Assembly: GCA_000802045.1 (NCBI GenBank)
Contig: JUEF01000093.1
Coordinates: 1-43,714, forward strand
Reading direction: 5' to 3'
From: Peptococcaceae bacterium BICA1-8
GTDB lineage: Bacteria > Bacillota > Peptococcia > Peptococcales > BICA1-8
DNA length: 43,714 nucleotides
The first letter of the stretch is position 1. Each line of letters begins with the position of its first letter. This document shows positions 30,448 through 38,182 of this stretch, piece by piece. Made by a program: the position numbers and the translations under genes. Below the pieces are notes generated by a model. That model made no database searches, was not told where the DNA came from, and saw nothing but the letters and a program-made list of their open reading frames with translations.

Positions 30448-31770
30448 ATGAGAAATAAACTTTTGATAATGCTTTTCGCCTTTTTTATGATACCACTTTT
30501 TTCATCTCCTCAAGAACCTATATTCATCGATGGCATTTTGATCCAGGGTTATGATGTAGCGGGTCTTAATGATTTGCAGGTGAAAAAAAAACTCTCTCCT
30601 TTTATTGAGGAGATTTTAAGTCAAAACATACTACTGATTAGTCCAGATAAAAAACAAGTATGGATAACTAGCTACCATGAGATGGGTTTAGAAATAGCTT
30701 TGGATAAAGCAATAGCTGAGGGATTAATCAAAGGGAATAAAGGGTTCTTTTTAAAAAGATGGTGGAATAAATTAAAGATTAAAAGAGAAAAGCATGATAT
30801 CCCTTTGGAATTAGAGATTAATTACGAGATCGCTGTAGAGGAAATATTGAAATTGACCAATAGCCTAGTTAAAGATCCCCAAGATGCTAGAATAACTATA
30901 AATTCAGAAAATAAGGTAATAATTATTTCCGACATTTCAGGTATAGGTATCGATATGGAGAGTGTACTTAGACAATTAGAAATTGCTTTAAAGCTGCAAG
31001 GTCCTCTGAGTGTTGTTATTAAAACTAAAGAAATCAAAGCTAAAATTATCGCTGATGATATTAGGAAAATGAACGTTGAAACTTTATTAGGACAATTTAC
31101 AACATGGTTTAATCCTCAGAAAAAAAATCGTTCCCAAAATATTAAAATGGCTGCCCAGGCACTTGATGAGTTTCTCTTGCCACCCGGAGAAGAGTTCTCT
31201 TTTAATAAAATAGTGGGTCCAAGAACAAAAGAAGCAGGTTATAATGACGCTCCCATCATCTTAAACAATCAGTTTGTGGAGGGTATTGGCGGTGGTGTTT
31301 GTCAGGTGTCATCCACCCTTTATAATGTTTTACTAAGAGCCAATTTGTTTGTAACTGAGCGCCATCCACATTCATTACCTATTCGATATGTCCCTAAAGG
31401 GATGGATGCAGCTGTTGTGTACGGATTAAAAGATTTGAAATTTATAAATAATACTCAAGGTTATATTTTCTTTAAAACCTATGTTGGTCAAGGTACTTTA
31501 ACGATGAAAATTTTTGGTGCAATACAGGAGGATAATCAAGTTGAAATTATTAGCATAGTGGAGAAAACATTTATGCCTGAAACTATTTTTAAAAATAAGC
31601 CAGATCTTTTAATTGGTCAGATTATAGTTGAACAACAAGGTAACCAAGGTTATATTGTTAGGGTAGAAAGAATAGTAAGGGATAATAAAAATAATATTTT
31701 AGTTCAAGAAATTTTGAGCAGGGATTATTATCCACCTGTGAATAAAGTTATTCTTACAGCTAAACATTAA
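30448..31770 (+). CDS. VanW family protein with G5-like C-terminal domain
   Basis: 440 residues, exported: signal peptide or membrane anchor at 1-20 (KLLIMLFAFFMIPLF). A peptidoglycan-binding-like middle part (about 60-200) is followed by the VanW domain (about 215-345) with FNKIVGPRTKEAGYNDAP and GGGVCQVSSTLYN. The C-terminal ~70 residues resemble a G5 domain. VanW proteins accompany cell-wall genes, but their activity is not known. GTG 30439 is in frame, but ATG 30448 fits the CAGGTGAT ribosome-binding site. It is inserted between DUF1292 and mltG, which are otherwise close neighbours. Confidence 0.9.
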   Translation: MRNKLLIMLFAFFMIPLFSSPQEPIFIDGILIQGYDVAGLNDLQVKKKLSPFIEEILSQNILLISPDKKQVWITSYHEMGLEIALDKAIAEGLIKGNKGFFLKRWWNKLKIKREKHDIPLELEINYEIAVEEILKLTNSLVKDPQDARITINSENKVIIISDISGIGIDMESVLRQLEIALKLQGPLSVVIKTKEIKAKIIADDIRKMNVETLLGQFTTWFNPQKKNRSQNIKMAAQALDEFLLPPGEEFSFNKIVGPRTKEAGYNDAPIILNNQFVEGIGGGVCQVSSTLYNVLLRANLFVTERHPHSLPIRYVPKGMDAAVVYGLKDLKFINNTQGYIFFKTYVGQGTLTMKIFGAIQEDNQVEIISIVEKTFMPETIFKNKPDLLIGQIIVEQQGNQGYIVRVERIVRDNKNNILVQEILSRDYYPPVNKVILTAKH

Positions 31771-31772
31771 AA

Positions 31773-31830
31773 ATATAAAAATGACAAAATCTATGGATTT
31801 TCGGGTCCATAGATTTTGTCATTTTTATAT
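31773..31830. terminator. 25-bp perfect inverted repeat (bidirectional terminator-like)
   Basis: Arms 31773-31797 and 31806-31830 are exact complements, with core ATGACAAAATCTATGGA and an 8-nt loop. Outer A/T runs allow termination on either strand. It starts 2 nt after the VanW-gene stop codon. A TATAAT (31833-31838) directly follows and may be the mltG -10 box, though I see no good -35. Confidence 0.8.
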
Positions 31831-31868
31831 AGTATAATAACTTATCATAGTTAAAAAGGGGAGTAGTG

Positions 31869-32903
31869 ATGAATATCAATGCCCAAAGGTTGGTCAATAA
31901 GCCTAAAAAAATTCTAGTCTTATTAACAACTTTGTTATTAATAGTATTTTTAATAATCTGGCTTATTTTTAATAGTATTTTCGGACCGAATAACCCTGAG
32001 GACGCTAACACATATAATATTAATATTAAGCAGGGGCTATCTACTTCAGCAATTGCCCAAATATTAGCAAAGGAACAAATAGTCAACAATCCCAAGTATT
32101 TTCAACTGTATGTTCGCATGAACAAAATGGATGGAAAATTAAAAGCCGGAGATTACACTTTAAGTCCTAGTATGACTATGAAAGAAATAGTGGACAGGCT
32201 TTTAGAGGGGCAGATTATCACCCAAAAATTTACCATTCCAGAAGGATATACTTTAAAACAAATTAGTGAGGTTTTAATTAGCAATAACCTAGTAGATGAG
32301 AAGGAGTTTCGCCGGGTTATTGAAGAAGAGTCATTTAAAGAATTCGACTTTCTTGAAGATATTCCAAAGGGTGAAAAACGTCTAGAAGGATACCTATTTC
32401 CAGATACCTATATAATTCCCAAAGGAATGTCAGAAAAACAGATTGTCGAAATGATGCTGAAGCGTTTTGAACAGGTATATAATAAATTGCCGGAGAATAC
32501 TAGCGGTTTAAATAAAAAGGATGTAATAATTTTGGCATCTTTAGTGGAATTAGAGTCTATAGTTGATATAGATAGGCCGATAATAGCCTCCGTATTTTTA
32601 AACAGGCTAGGAATCGGTATGAAACTGGATTGTGATGCTACCCTGCAATATATTTTCCCGGAGAGAAAAACCAGGGTTCTTTATAGTGATTTAGAGATAG
32701 ACTCTCCCTATAACACATATAAATATAAAGGCTTACCTCCTGGTCCTATTGGAAGTCCGGGTAAAGCATCGTTAGAGGCTGTCCATCAACCAGGTAAAAG
32801 CAACTACTTTTATTTTGTTGCTAAAAAAGATGGAACCGGGGAACATGTTTTCTCCGCAACTCATAACCAACATATAGCAAACAAGAGAAAATTAGGCTAT
32901 TAA
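31869..32903 (+). CDS. mltG: Endolytic murein transglycosylase MltG
   Basis: MltG cleaves nascent glycan strands next to the membrane. It has 344 residues: an N-terminal membrane helix (about 16-38), a LysM-like module (about 50-115) and the YceG catalytic domain. The family ASIVEKE motif appears as ASLVELE, with the catalytic Glu kept. The family ending YxGLPPGPIxxPG then VAKKDGTGEHVFSATHNQH is also present. ATG 31869 follows AAAGGGGAG; the previous codon GTG is also possible. Confidence 0.95.
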   Translation: MNINAQRLVNKPKKILVLLTTLLLIVFLIIWLIFNSIFGPNNPEDANTYNINIKQGLSTSAIAQILAKEQIVNNPKYFQLYVRMNKMDGKLKAGDYTLSPSMTMKEIVDRLLEGQIITQKFTIPEGYTLKQISEVLISNNLVDEKEFRRVIEEESFKEFDFLEDIPKGEKRLEGYLFPDTYIIPKGMSEKQIVEMMLKRFEQVYNKLPENTSGLNKKDVIILASLVELESIVDIDRPIIASVFLNRLGIGMKLDCDATLQYIFPERKTRVLYSDLEIDSPYNTYKYKGLPPGPIGSPGKASLEAVHQPGKSNYFYFVAKKDGTGEHVFSATHNQHIANKRKLGY

Positions 32904-32917
32904 ATGATGTTTTTTAA

Positions 32918-32960
32918 GGTATAATAATAGGGGTGACTTAGTCACCCCTATTATTATACC
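32918..32960. repeat. 43-bp near-perfect palindrome
   Basis: Arms 32918-32938 and 32940-32960 (21 bp each) are exact complements about one base. The core reads AGGGGTGACT-T-AGTCACCCCT and each arm has TATAAT near its outer end. No T run follows (the next bases are AATTAGGCGG), so it is not a typical terminator. It lies between mltG and trmR. Confidence 0.85.
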
Positions 32961-32981
32961 AATTAGGCGGATGGTGTCTTA

Positions 32982-33629
32982 ATGAAGGATGTATTAAATG
33001 ATAATCTACAAGGCTTTTTAAAATCATTATTACCTGAAAAAGATGAATTATTGTTAGAGCTAGAAAAATATGCCCAAGAGAATCATATTTCTATTGTTGA
33101 AGCAGAGGTAGGACAATTATTAAATCTGCTAGTAAATATAACAAAACCTAATAAGCTCTTAGAAGTAGGTACCGCCATTGGATATTCGACAATCTGTATG
33201 GCTAGAGGGCTTAATAGCGGTGCAAAGCTTACTACCATTGAGCTTTTGCCCCGAAGGTTTGCATTGGCCCAAGAAAATTTTGTAAAAGCAGGAGTAGCTG
33301 ATAAAATAATCGCAATAAATGGAGATGCTAAAATTATAGTTAAGAATTTATCAGATCAATTTGATTTTATCTTCCTAGATGCAGCTAAGGGTCAATATTC
33401 AGAGTTTCTTAATTTAAGTGCAAAGCTTCTAAAACCTGGCGGGCTATTAGTAGCTGACAATGTACTATTAAATGGTTGGGTTATTGATTTAAATTATCCC
33501 GAGCGCAGAAAGAAGACTATGGTTTATAGGATGAGGAGCTTTTTGGAAAACTTGAAAGATAATCCTGATTTTATTAGCAGTATTATTCCTTTAGGTGATG
33601 GAGTAGCTCTTATTTGGAAAAAAGGGTGA
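32982..33629 (+). CDS. trmR: O-methyltransferase, probable tRNA 5-hydroxyuridine methyltransferase TrmR
   Basis: 215 residues, SAM-dependent Rossmann fold of the caffeoyl-CoA O-methyltransferase type: LLEVGTAIGYSTICMA (SAM motif I), FDFIFLDAAKGQYSEF and VADNVLLNGWV. The B. subtilis orthologue by synteny (YrrM/TrmR) methylates ho5U34 in tRNA to mo5U34. Here it is directly followed by a U32-family gene that would make ho5U, supporting this role. RBS AGGCGGATGG is fair. Confidence 0.88.
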   Translation: MKDVLNDNLQGFLKSLLPEKDELLLELEKYAQENHISIVEAEVGQLLNLLVNITKPNKLLEVGTAIGYSTICMARGLNSGAKLTTIELLPRRFALAQENFVKAGVADKIIAINGDAKIIVKNLSDQFDFIFLDAAKGQYSEFLNLSAKLLKPGGLLVADNVLLNGWVIDLNYPERRKKTMVYRMRSFLENLKDNPDFISSIIPLGDGVALIWKKG

Positions 33630-33634
33630 TGAAC

Positions 33635-34861
33635 ATGAAAAAGCCGGAGTTATTAGCTCCTGCCGGAAATCTTGAAAAACTAAAATTCGCTTGTATTTAT
33701 GGGGCTGACGCCGTTTATCTGGGCGGTAAAAATTTTGGTTTAAGGGCATTTGCCGGCAATTTTGAACTAGAAGAAATAAAAGAGGGTGTAAAATTTGCCC
33801 ATCAACATGGAGTAAAAGTATACATAACTGTTAATATCTTTCCACATAACGAAGATTTAAGAGACTTGCCACAGTATTTAGAAAGTCTGCAAACAATTGG
33901 CGTTGATGCTATTATTTGTGCTGATCCCGGTGTTATAAAAATTGCTAAAGAAAGTGTACCCTTTATGCCTTTACATTTAAGTACACAAGCTAATAATGTT
34001 AATTGGGCTAGTGCACAATTCTGGTATGAACAGGGGATAGAGCGGATAGTTTTAGCTCGTGAGTTGTCATTAGAAGAAATAAAAGATATTAAAAAAAGAG
34101 TTCCTGTAGAAATTGAGGCTTTTATTCATGGTGCTATGTGTATTTCTTACTCTGGTCGGTGCCTTTTAAGCAACTATATGGCTGACAGGGATGCCAACCA
34201 GGGTGAATGTGCTCAAGCCTGCCGCTGGAATTATAATTTAGTAGAAGAAAAAAGACCAGGTGAATATTACCCTGTAATTGAAGATGAACGAGGTACATAT
34301 GTTTTTAATTCCCAAGACCTTTGTTTATTTGAAAACATGGAATTATTAATTGATGCTGGTATTGATAGCTTCAAAATCGAAGGGCGCATGAAAAGTTTAT
34401 ATTATTCAGCAACAGTAATTAGAGCCTATAGAAAAATTATTGATAATTATTTAAACCCGGGACAGGAAAAAATTGATACTAATTACTGGCGTGAAGAGTT
34501 AGAAAAAGTAAGTCACAGACCCTATACAACTGGATTTTATTTTGGTAAACTAGGGGATAGTGCGGCCACTTTAACTAGTTCAAGCTATATAAGACCCTAT
34601 GATTTTATTGGGGTTGTTTTAGATTATGATGAGAGCAGTCAAATAGCAACTATAGAACAAAGAAACCGCTTTCAGATAGGGGATAAGGTTGAGTTCTTTG
34701 GACCACAGGAAAATGATTTCAGTCAAATAATAACAGAAATTATCGATTCGGAGGGTAATAAAATAGAAGCTGCACCCCACCCTAGACAGATTGTTAAAAT
34801 ACCTGTCAAAGAAAGAGTTTTTCCATATGATCTCTTAAGAAAAGAAAAAACAGATGAATAA
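33635..34861 (+). CDS. trhP: Peptidase U32 family protein, probable tRNA hydroxylation protein TrhP
   Basis: 408 residues, beginning MKKPELLAPAGNLEKLKFA (U32 signature) with a TIM-barrel-like first part. A cysteine-containing motif is near the middle (HGAMCISYSGRCLLSNY, then GECAQACRWNY), with Cys positions likely for an Fe-S cluster, followed by a small C-terminal beta domain. Despite the peptidase name, YrrN/YrrO and E. coli YegQ are tRNA U34 5-hydroxylation proteins. ATG 33635 is 8 nt after AAAGGG; the ATG at 33629 is too close to it. The gene begins 5 nt after the trmR stop codon. Confidence 0.9.
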   Translation: MKKPELLAPAGNLEKLKFACIYGADAVYLGGKNFGLRAFAGNFELEEIKEGVKFAHQHGVKVYITVNIFPHNEDLRDLPQYLESLQTIGVDAIICADPGVIKIAKESVPFMPLHLSTQANNVNWASAQFWYEQGIERIVLARELSLEEIKDIKKRVPVEIEAFIHGAMCISYSGRCLLSNYMADRDANQGECAQACRWNYNLVEEKRPGEYYPVIEDERGTYVFNSQDLCLFENMELLIDAGIDSFKIEGRMKSLYYSATVIRAYRKIIDNYLNPGQEKIDTNYWREELEKVSHRPYTTGFYFGKLGDSAATLTSSSYIRPYDFIGVVLDYDESSQIATIEQRNRFQIGDKVEFFGPQENDFSQIITEIIDSEGNKIEAAPHPRQIVKIPVKERVFPYDLLRKEKTDE

Positions 34862-35060
34862 TCCTTTAAAAATACTTATTAAGGTCGAACCCCGAGATAT
34901 TTCATATATTAATAAAATATTTGAAGGCTATGATGGTTTGGCAGTTGTAACTACGTTAAATGGGCAGGAAGGTTTAATTGCCTTAACGGTTACTCCAGAA
35001 ACTAAGAGTGATGTATTAGGTATACTTGACAACTTTCCTAAAAAAATTGTTTTTCTGTAA
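34854..35060 (+). CDS. DUF4911 small protein
   Basis: 68 residues, all alpha/beta, with the pattern IKVEPRDISYINKIFEGYDGLAVVTTL and the ending TPETKSDVLGILDNFPKKIVFL that I associate with DUF4911. Its ATG overlaps the end of trhP (8 nt), so it is translationally coupled to it. DUF4911 genes often follow U32 genes in clostridia; a role in tRNA hydroxylation is a guess. Confidence 0.8.
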   Translation: MNNPLKILIKVEPRDISYINKIFEGYDGLAVVTTLNGQEGLIALTVTPETKSDVLGILDNFPKKIVFL

Positions 35061-35102
35061 TTGGCTTAGTTATAAATAGAATAATTTAAAAATATAAATT
35101 AT

Positions 35103-35132
35103 TGTTTAGAATTATCTGGAAATGTGTATATT
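35103..35132 (+). promoter_or_regulatory. Possible promoter of rubredoxin gene
   Basis: TTGTTT (35103-35108), 18 nt and TATATT (35127-35132), 39 nt before the rubredoxin ATG. A moderate match. Confidence 0.45.
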
Positions 35133-35171
35133 ATTTTTGTTAATATTTTTTTGAATAGGAGGGTTCTAGTT

Positions 35172-35333
35172 ATGGAAAAATGGGTTTGCACCGTGTGTGG
35201 CTATGTTTATGATCCCGAAAAAGGTGATCCTGATAATGGGGTTGAACCGGGTACAGCATTTGAGAATATTGGTGATGACTGGGTTTGTCCTGATTGTGGT
35301 GTAGGAAAGGATATGTTCGAGAAAGAAGAATAG
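35172..35333 (+). CDS. Rubredoxin
   Basis: 53-residue iron protein that carries single electrons in anaerobic metabolism and oxygen detoxification. Both knuckles are present: CTVCGY (about 6-11) and CPDCGV (about 39-44), with the usual [12 protein letters not shown] and DDWVCP segments. ATG 35172 follows AGGAGGG; in-frame starts upstream code for no conserved residues. A terminator at 35389 ends the single-gene transcript. Confidence 0.96.
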   Translation: MEKWVCTVCGYVYDPEKGDPDNGVEPGTAFENIGDDWVCPDCGVGKDMFEKEE

Positions 35334-35388
35334 ATTATCTAAGTTAACGAAAAATTTACTCTAAAACTATAATAAATATGGAATTTAA

Positions 35389-35420
35389 CAAAAATAAGTC
35401 CTTGTAAGGGCTTATTTTTG
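35389..35420 (+). terminator. Terminator after rubredoxin
   Basis: CAAAAATAAGTCCTT pairs with AGGGCTTATTTTTG around GTA (35389-35420), including one T-G pair. Confidence 0.8.
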
Positions 35421-35482
35421 TTTATCAAGAGAAAAAACGGTAAGTATATAAATTAGGATGATTATTAAATGGAGGGCTAAGC

Positions 35483-37150
35483 TTGCAAACCAGGCTGAGA
35501 GCATTAATTATAATCTTTACTATTTTAATTACGGGTATTACTGGAAAAGCTTTCTATGAGCAAATTATCATGGGACCTACCTATGCTTCTAAGTCATTAG
35601 AAATAAGAACCAAGCAGATTTCCGCTGAAGAATATGTTCGAGGTGAAATTTTTGACCGTAATGGTATATCCCTAACAGATGCTGCATATCGTCCGACGGT
35701 TGTAGTTTTCCCCAAACTAGTTTTGGAGCCCGAACGATTATTAGCAAGGCTCAAAGAAGAGCTACCGCATATGAGCATTTCTGAAAAAGCCATTAAACCA
35801 TATCTGAAAAATGATACGAAAATTTATCCTGAAGCTTTTATTATTAGGGTAGAAAATGATATGGATGCTTTACAGAAAATTTCAGCTTGGAATGAACCCG
35901 GTGTTGCTATTTTACCTTATAAATCACGATATGGATTAGATTCATTGGCTGTCCATTTAATTGGCTATATGGGCTATAAAAATAATGGTTATGAGCCTCA
36001 AGGTATGACAGGAATAGAAGGCCGATTTGATGATTTACTCAAAGGCAGCAGACCGGGAAAAATAATAACACCTATTACAGATGCTCGCAATAATATACTT
36101 GAGGGTTTGGGATATCGGCTAATAGATCTAGAAAAAGATGAAAAAAGGTCAGATATTTATTTGACTATTGATAGTAGAATTCAAAGGATAACAGAAGAAG
36201 TTTTAGTTGAAAAGAGTATTACAAAAGGTAGTGTTGTAGTCCTAGACATAGATACTGGAAATATTTTAGCTGCTGCCACTAGACCTATTTATGATCAAAA
36301 CAATTTGGAAAATACTATGGGTTTTAAGGATAATCAGATAGAACGGGTGATTGATTATAAGGTGTATCCCGGATCTATATTTAAGGTTATAACTGCTGCA
36401 GCAGCTTTAGAAAAAGGTGCAGTTACTTTGGATACAAAATTTGTCTGTACTGGTTCATCTCCTGATTTTCATGTAACGTGTCCTAGGGAACATGGTGAAA
36501 TAACTTTCTCTGAAGCTATGGAACAGTCCTGTAATGTAACCTTTGTCCAAGTAGGCTTAAGCTTAGGGCGTGAAGTACTTGAAGAATTTATTATTGAAAA
36601 ATTCGGTTTTAAACCAATTGAAAATAAAAAGCTTGATTCTCCAGAGGCTATTGCTCACGGTATTATCGGACAAGAAATATTCGAGGTAACTCCTTTAGAA
36701 ATCGCCAATATGATGGCTACAATTGCCAGGGATGGCTATCATCAGGAAATGGTGGACCCCTGGAAGAGTCGTTTAATAATGGCAATAAGGAATAAGCAAA
36801 CAATGGAAAGTTACATTGAAATTCCCCAATACAAACAGATATATAGTAAGGAAACTGCACAGAAATTAAAAAAAGTTTTAACAGCCACTAATCAGCGGGG
36901 GTCAGGACGTAGAGCATGGATCGAGGGTTATGGTTCGGCGGGGAAAACAGGGACTCCTCAGGCTAACCAAGCGGGGGATTATATGGCTTGGTATACAGGA
37001 TATGCTCCAATTGAAAAGCCCAAATATGCAGTTGCTGTTTTAGTTGAAGAAATCCAAGGGCTTACGAAAGGGGACCTTCAAGGTGGATATTATGCAGGAC
37101 CAATTTTTAAAGAAATATTAGAAAGAATTTTAAATACAGTTGAACATTAA
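35483..37150 (+). CDS. Class B penicillin-binding protein (transpeptidase)
   Basis: 555 residues. An N-terminal membrane anchor (about 6-24) is followed by the PBP dimerisation domain (about 45-200, with GEIFDRNG and GMTGIEGRFDDLL). The transpeptidase domain (about 245-550) has SxxK as SIFK, SxN as SCN and KTG as GKTGTPQ, so it should be active in peptidoglycan cross-linking. It starts with TTG at 35483, 6 nt after GGAGGG. It is not clearly FtsI, SpoVD or MrdA. Its place next to sigK makes a role in sporulation wall synthesis possible but unproven. Confidence 0.9.
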   Translation: MQTRLRALIIIFTILITGITGKAFYEQIIMGPTYASKSLEIRTKQISAEEYVRGEIFDRNGISLTDAAYRPTVVVFPKLVLEPERLLARLKEELPHMSISEKAIKPYLKNDTKIYPEAFIIRVENDMDALQKISAWNEPGVAILPYKSRYGLDSLAVHLIGYMGYKNNGYEPQGMTGIEGRFDDLLKGSRPGKIITPITDARNNILEGLGYRLIDLEKDEKRSDIYLTIDSRIQRITEEVLVEKSITKGSVVVLDIDTGNILAAATRPIYDQNNLENTMGFKDNQIERVIDYKVYPGSIFKVITAAAALEKGAVTLDTKFVCTGSSPDFHVTCPREHGEITFSEAMEQSCNVTFVQVGLSLGREVLEEFIIEKFGFKPIENKKLDSPEAIAHGIIGQEIFEVTPLEIANMMATIARDGYHQEMVDPWKSRLIMAIRNKQTMESYIEIPQYKQIYSKETAQKLKKVLTATNQRGSGRRAWIEGYGSAGKTGTPQANQAGDYMAWYTGYAPIEKPKYAVAVLVEEIQGLTKGDLQGGYYAGPIFKEILERILNTVEH

Positions 37151-37210
37151 AAATATGGTAACTTATTTACACAATTTACTTAATGATAGGTCACTGATAA
37201 CTAAAATACC

Positions 37211-37239
37211 TTGACAAATGTCCAGATTTGTTTTATAAC
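37211..37239 (+). promoter_or_regulatory. Promoter of the FmdB-like gene
   Basis: TTGACA (37211-37216), 17 nt and TATAAC (37234-37239), 37 nt before the TTG start. Confidence 0.78.
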
Positions 37240-37275
37240 AGTCTTTGTGTAGACATAATAATGGAGGTGAATAAG

Positions 37276-37587
37276 TTGCCTATCTATGATTACAGATGCG
37301 AAGAATGCGGAAAATTTCAGGTTACACAAGGTATAAAAGAAAAGGCTCTTAATCAGTGCCCAACTTGTGGAAACCCGATTAAAAGGCTGATAAGTAAAAA
37401 TGTCAATATAATATTAAAAGGCTCAGGGTTTTACTCAACTGATAATAAAACTAGTTCAACAAATATTAAATCAGAAAATAGCGGTTCTAAGACCACAACT
37501 GATATTAAATCAGAAAAAAGCGATACTAAAACTGCTGATATTAAAGCTGATACTAAATCAGAGAAAAGCGATACAAAGGCAAGTTGA
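37276..37587 (+). CDS. FmdB-family zinc-ribbon protein with repetitive tail
   Basis: 103 residues. The N-terminal half is a zinc ribbon (MPIYDYRCEECGKF, then CPTCGNP; two CxxC) of the FmdB regulatory-protein family. The second half (about 57-103) is low-complexity Ser/Thr/Lys made of imperfect repeats of DIKSEKSDTK. TTG 37276 is used because it gives the invariant MPIYxYRC start and lies 5-6 nt after GGAGGTGA; an upstream ATG precedes the ribosome-binding site. FmdB-type proteins are poorly understood. Confidence 0.85.
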   Translation: MPIYDYRCEECGKFQVTQGIKEKALNQCPTCGNPIKRLISKNVNIILKGSGFYSTDNKTSSTNIKSENSGSKTTTDIKSEKSDTKTADIKADTKSEKSDTKAS

Positions 37588-37602
37588 TAAATTAGGATAA
37601 AG

Positions 37603-37630
37603 AGATAGGGAAAAATTCCCTGTCTTTTTT
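37603..37630 (+). terminator. Terminator after the FmdB-like gene
   Basis: AGATAGGGAA pairs with TTCCCTGTCT (37603-37625), followed by T residues. Confidence 0.82.
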
Positions 37631-37645
37631 ATTTAGGAAAGTTTT

Positions 37646-37678
37646 TAGGACATGCACAATTTTATCTCCGATACATAT
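37646..37678 (+). promoter_or_regulatory. Candidate sporulation-type promoter of sigK
   Basis: GATACATAT (37670-37678) resembles a sigma-E/sigma-K -10 (CATACA-type), with CATGCA 13 nt upstream as a weak -35. TAGGACATGC (37646-37655) matches 9 of 10 positions of the SpoIIID consensus WWRRACARNY. No sigma-A boxes are seen here. B. subtilis sigK is transcribed by sigma-E with SpoIIID, so this fits, but it is a weak motif call. Confidence 0.4.
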
Positions 37679-37717
37679 GATTAAAAATGAGTTATCTTAT
37701 CGGAGGTGGGTTTTTTT

Positions 37718-38173
37718 ATGTCAATTGAAAGTCTCGCTGCTTTAACAACCACCTTAGTGCGCAGCATCCTTCTATTTATCTCCTACATAACCAACAACGC
37801 CTTTCCCCAACCGCTAACAGAAGAAGATGAAACAAAATATCTTGGTCTTTTCCGAAATGGCGATGATGAAGCCCGGAATATCTTAATAAAGCATAATTTG
37901 CGATTAGTTGCCCATATTACAAAGAAATTTGATGGGACTAATGAAGACACGGATGACTTGATTTCTATAGGTACAATTGGTCTAATAAAAGGCATAAATA
38001 CCTTTGATCCCGATAAAGGAACTAAATTAGCGACGTATGCTGCGCGTTGTATTGAAAATGAAATCCTTATGCACTTAAGGGCAATTAAAAAGAACAGAGG
38101 GGAAGTATCCTTATATGACCCCATTGGTGTTGATAAAGAAGGTAATGAATTACCCCTCACTGTTTATCTGTGA
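37718..38173 (+). CDS. sigK: Pro-sigma-K, N-terminal half, interrupted
   Basis: Sigma-K is the late mother-cell sigma factor of sporulation. This ORF has 151 residues; the full protein has about 235. Residues 1-22 form a hydrophobic pro-sequence before the conserved [11 protein letters not shown] (23-33). Sigma region 2 is complete (about 50-130: [48 protein letters not shown]). Agreement with sigma-K runs to [14 protein letters not shown] (144); then the frame reads LPLTVYL and stops, so regions 3 and 4 are missing. The break is at the recombination-type site 38141-38154, beside a recombinase gene. ATG 37718 follows CGGAGG; GTG 37706 overlaps it. Confidence 0.93.
   Translation: MSIESLAALTTTLVRSILLFISYITNNAFPQPLTEEDETKYLGLFRNGDDEARNILIKHNLRLVAHITKKFDGTNEDTDDLISIGTIGLIKGINTFDPDKGTKLATYAARCIENEILMHLRAIKKNRGEVSLYDPIGVDKEGNELPLTVYL
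38141..38154. other. Predicted left recombination site (att) of the sigK element
   Basis: GGTAAT and ATTACC form an inverted repeat around a central GA (38147-38148). Serine recombinases cross over at a central dinucleotide within such symmetric sites. It contains AATGA (38144-38148), the core I recall for B. subtilis skin excision, and lies exactly where sigma-K similarity ends (codons GGT-AAT-GAA). Confidence 0.75.
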
Positions 38174-38177
38174 GGGG
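38153..38177. repeat. Hairpin next to the att site
   Basis: CCCCTCAC and GTGAGGGG pair around a 9-nt loop. It holds the stop codon of truncated sigK and lies between convergent genes, so it may end transcription or be a recombinase-binding arm. Confidence 0.65.
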
Positions 38178-38182
38178 CTTAA

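Noticed and set aside
37718..38173. sigK as an ordinary decayed pseudogene
   Set aside because: The retained part has no frameshift or internal stop, the break falls exactly at a symmetric recombination-like site, and a recombinase gene is adjacent, so programmed excision is the better explanation.
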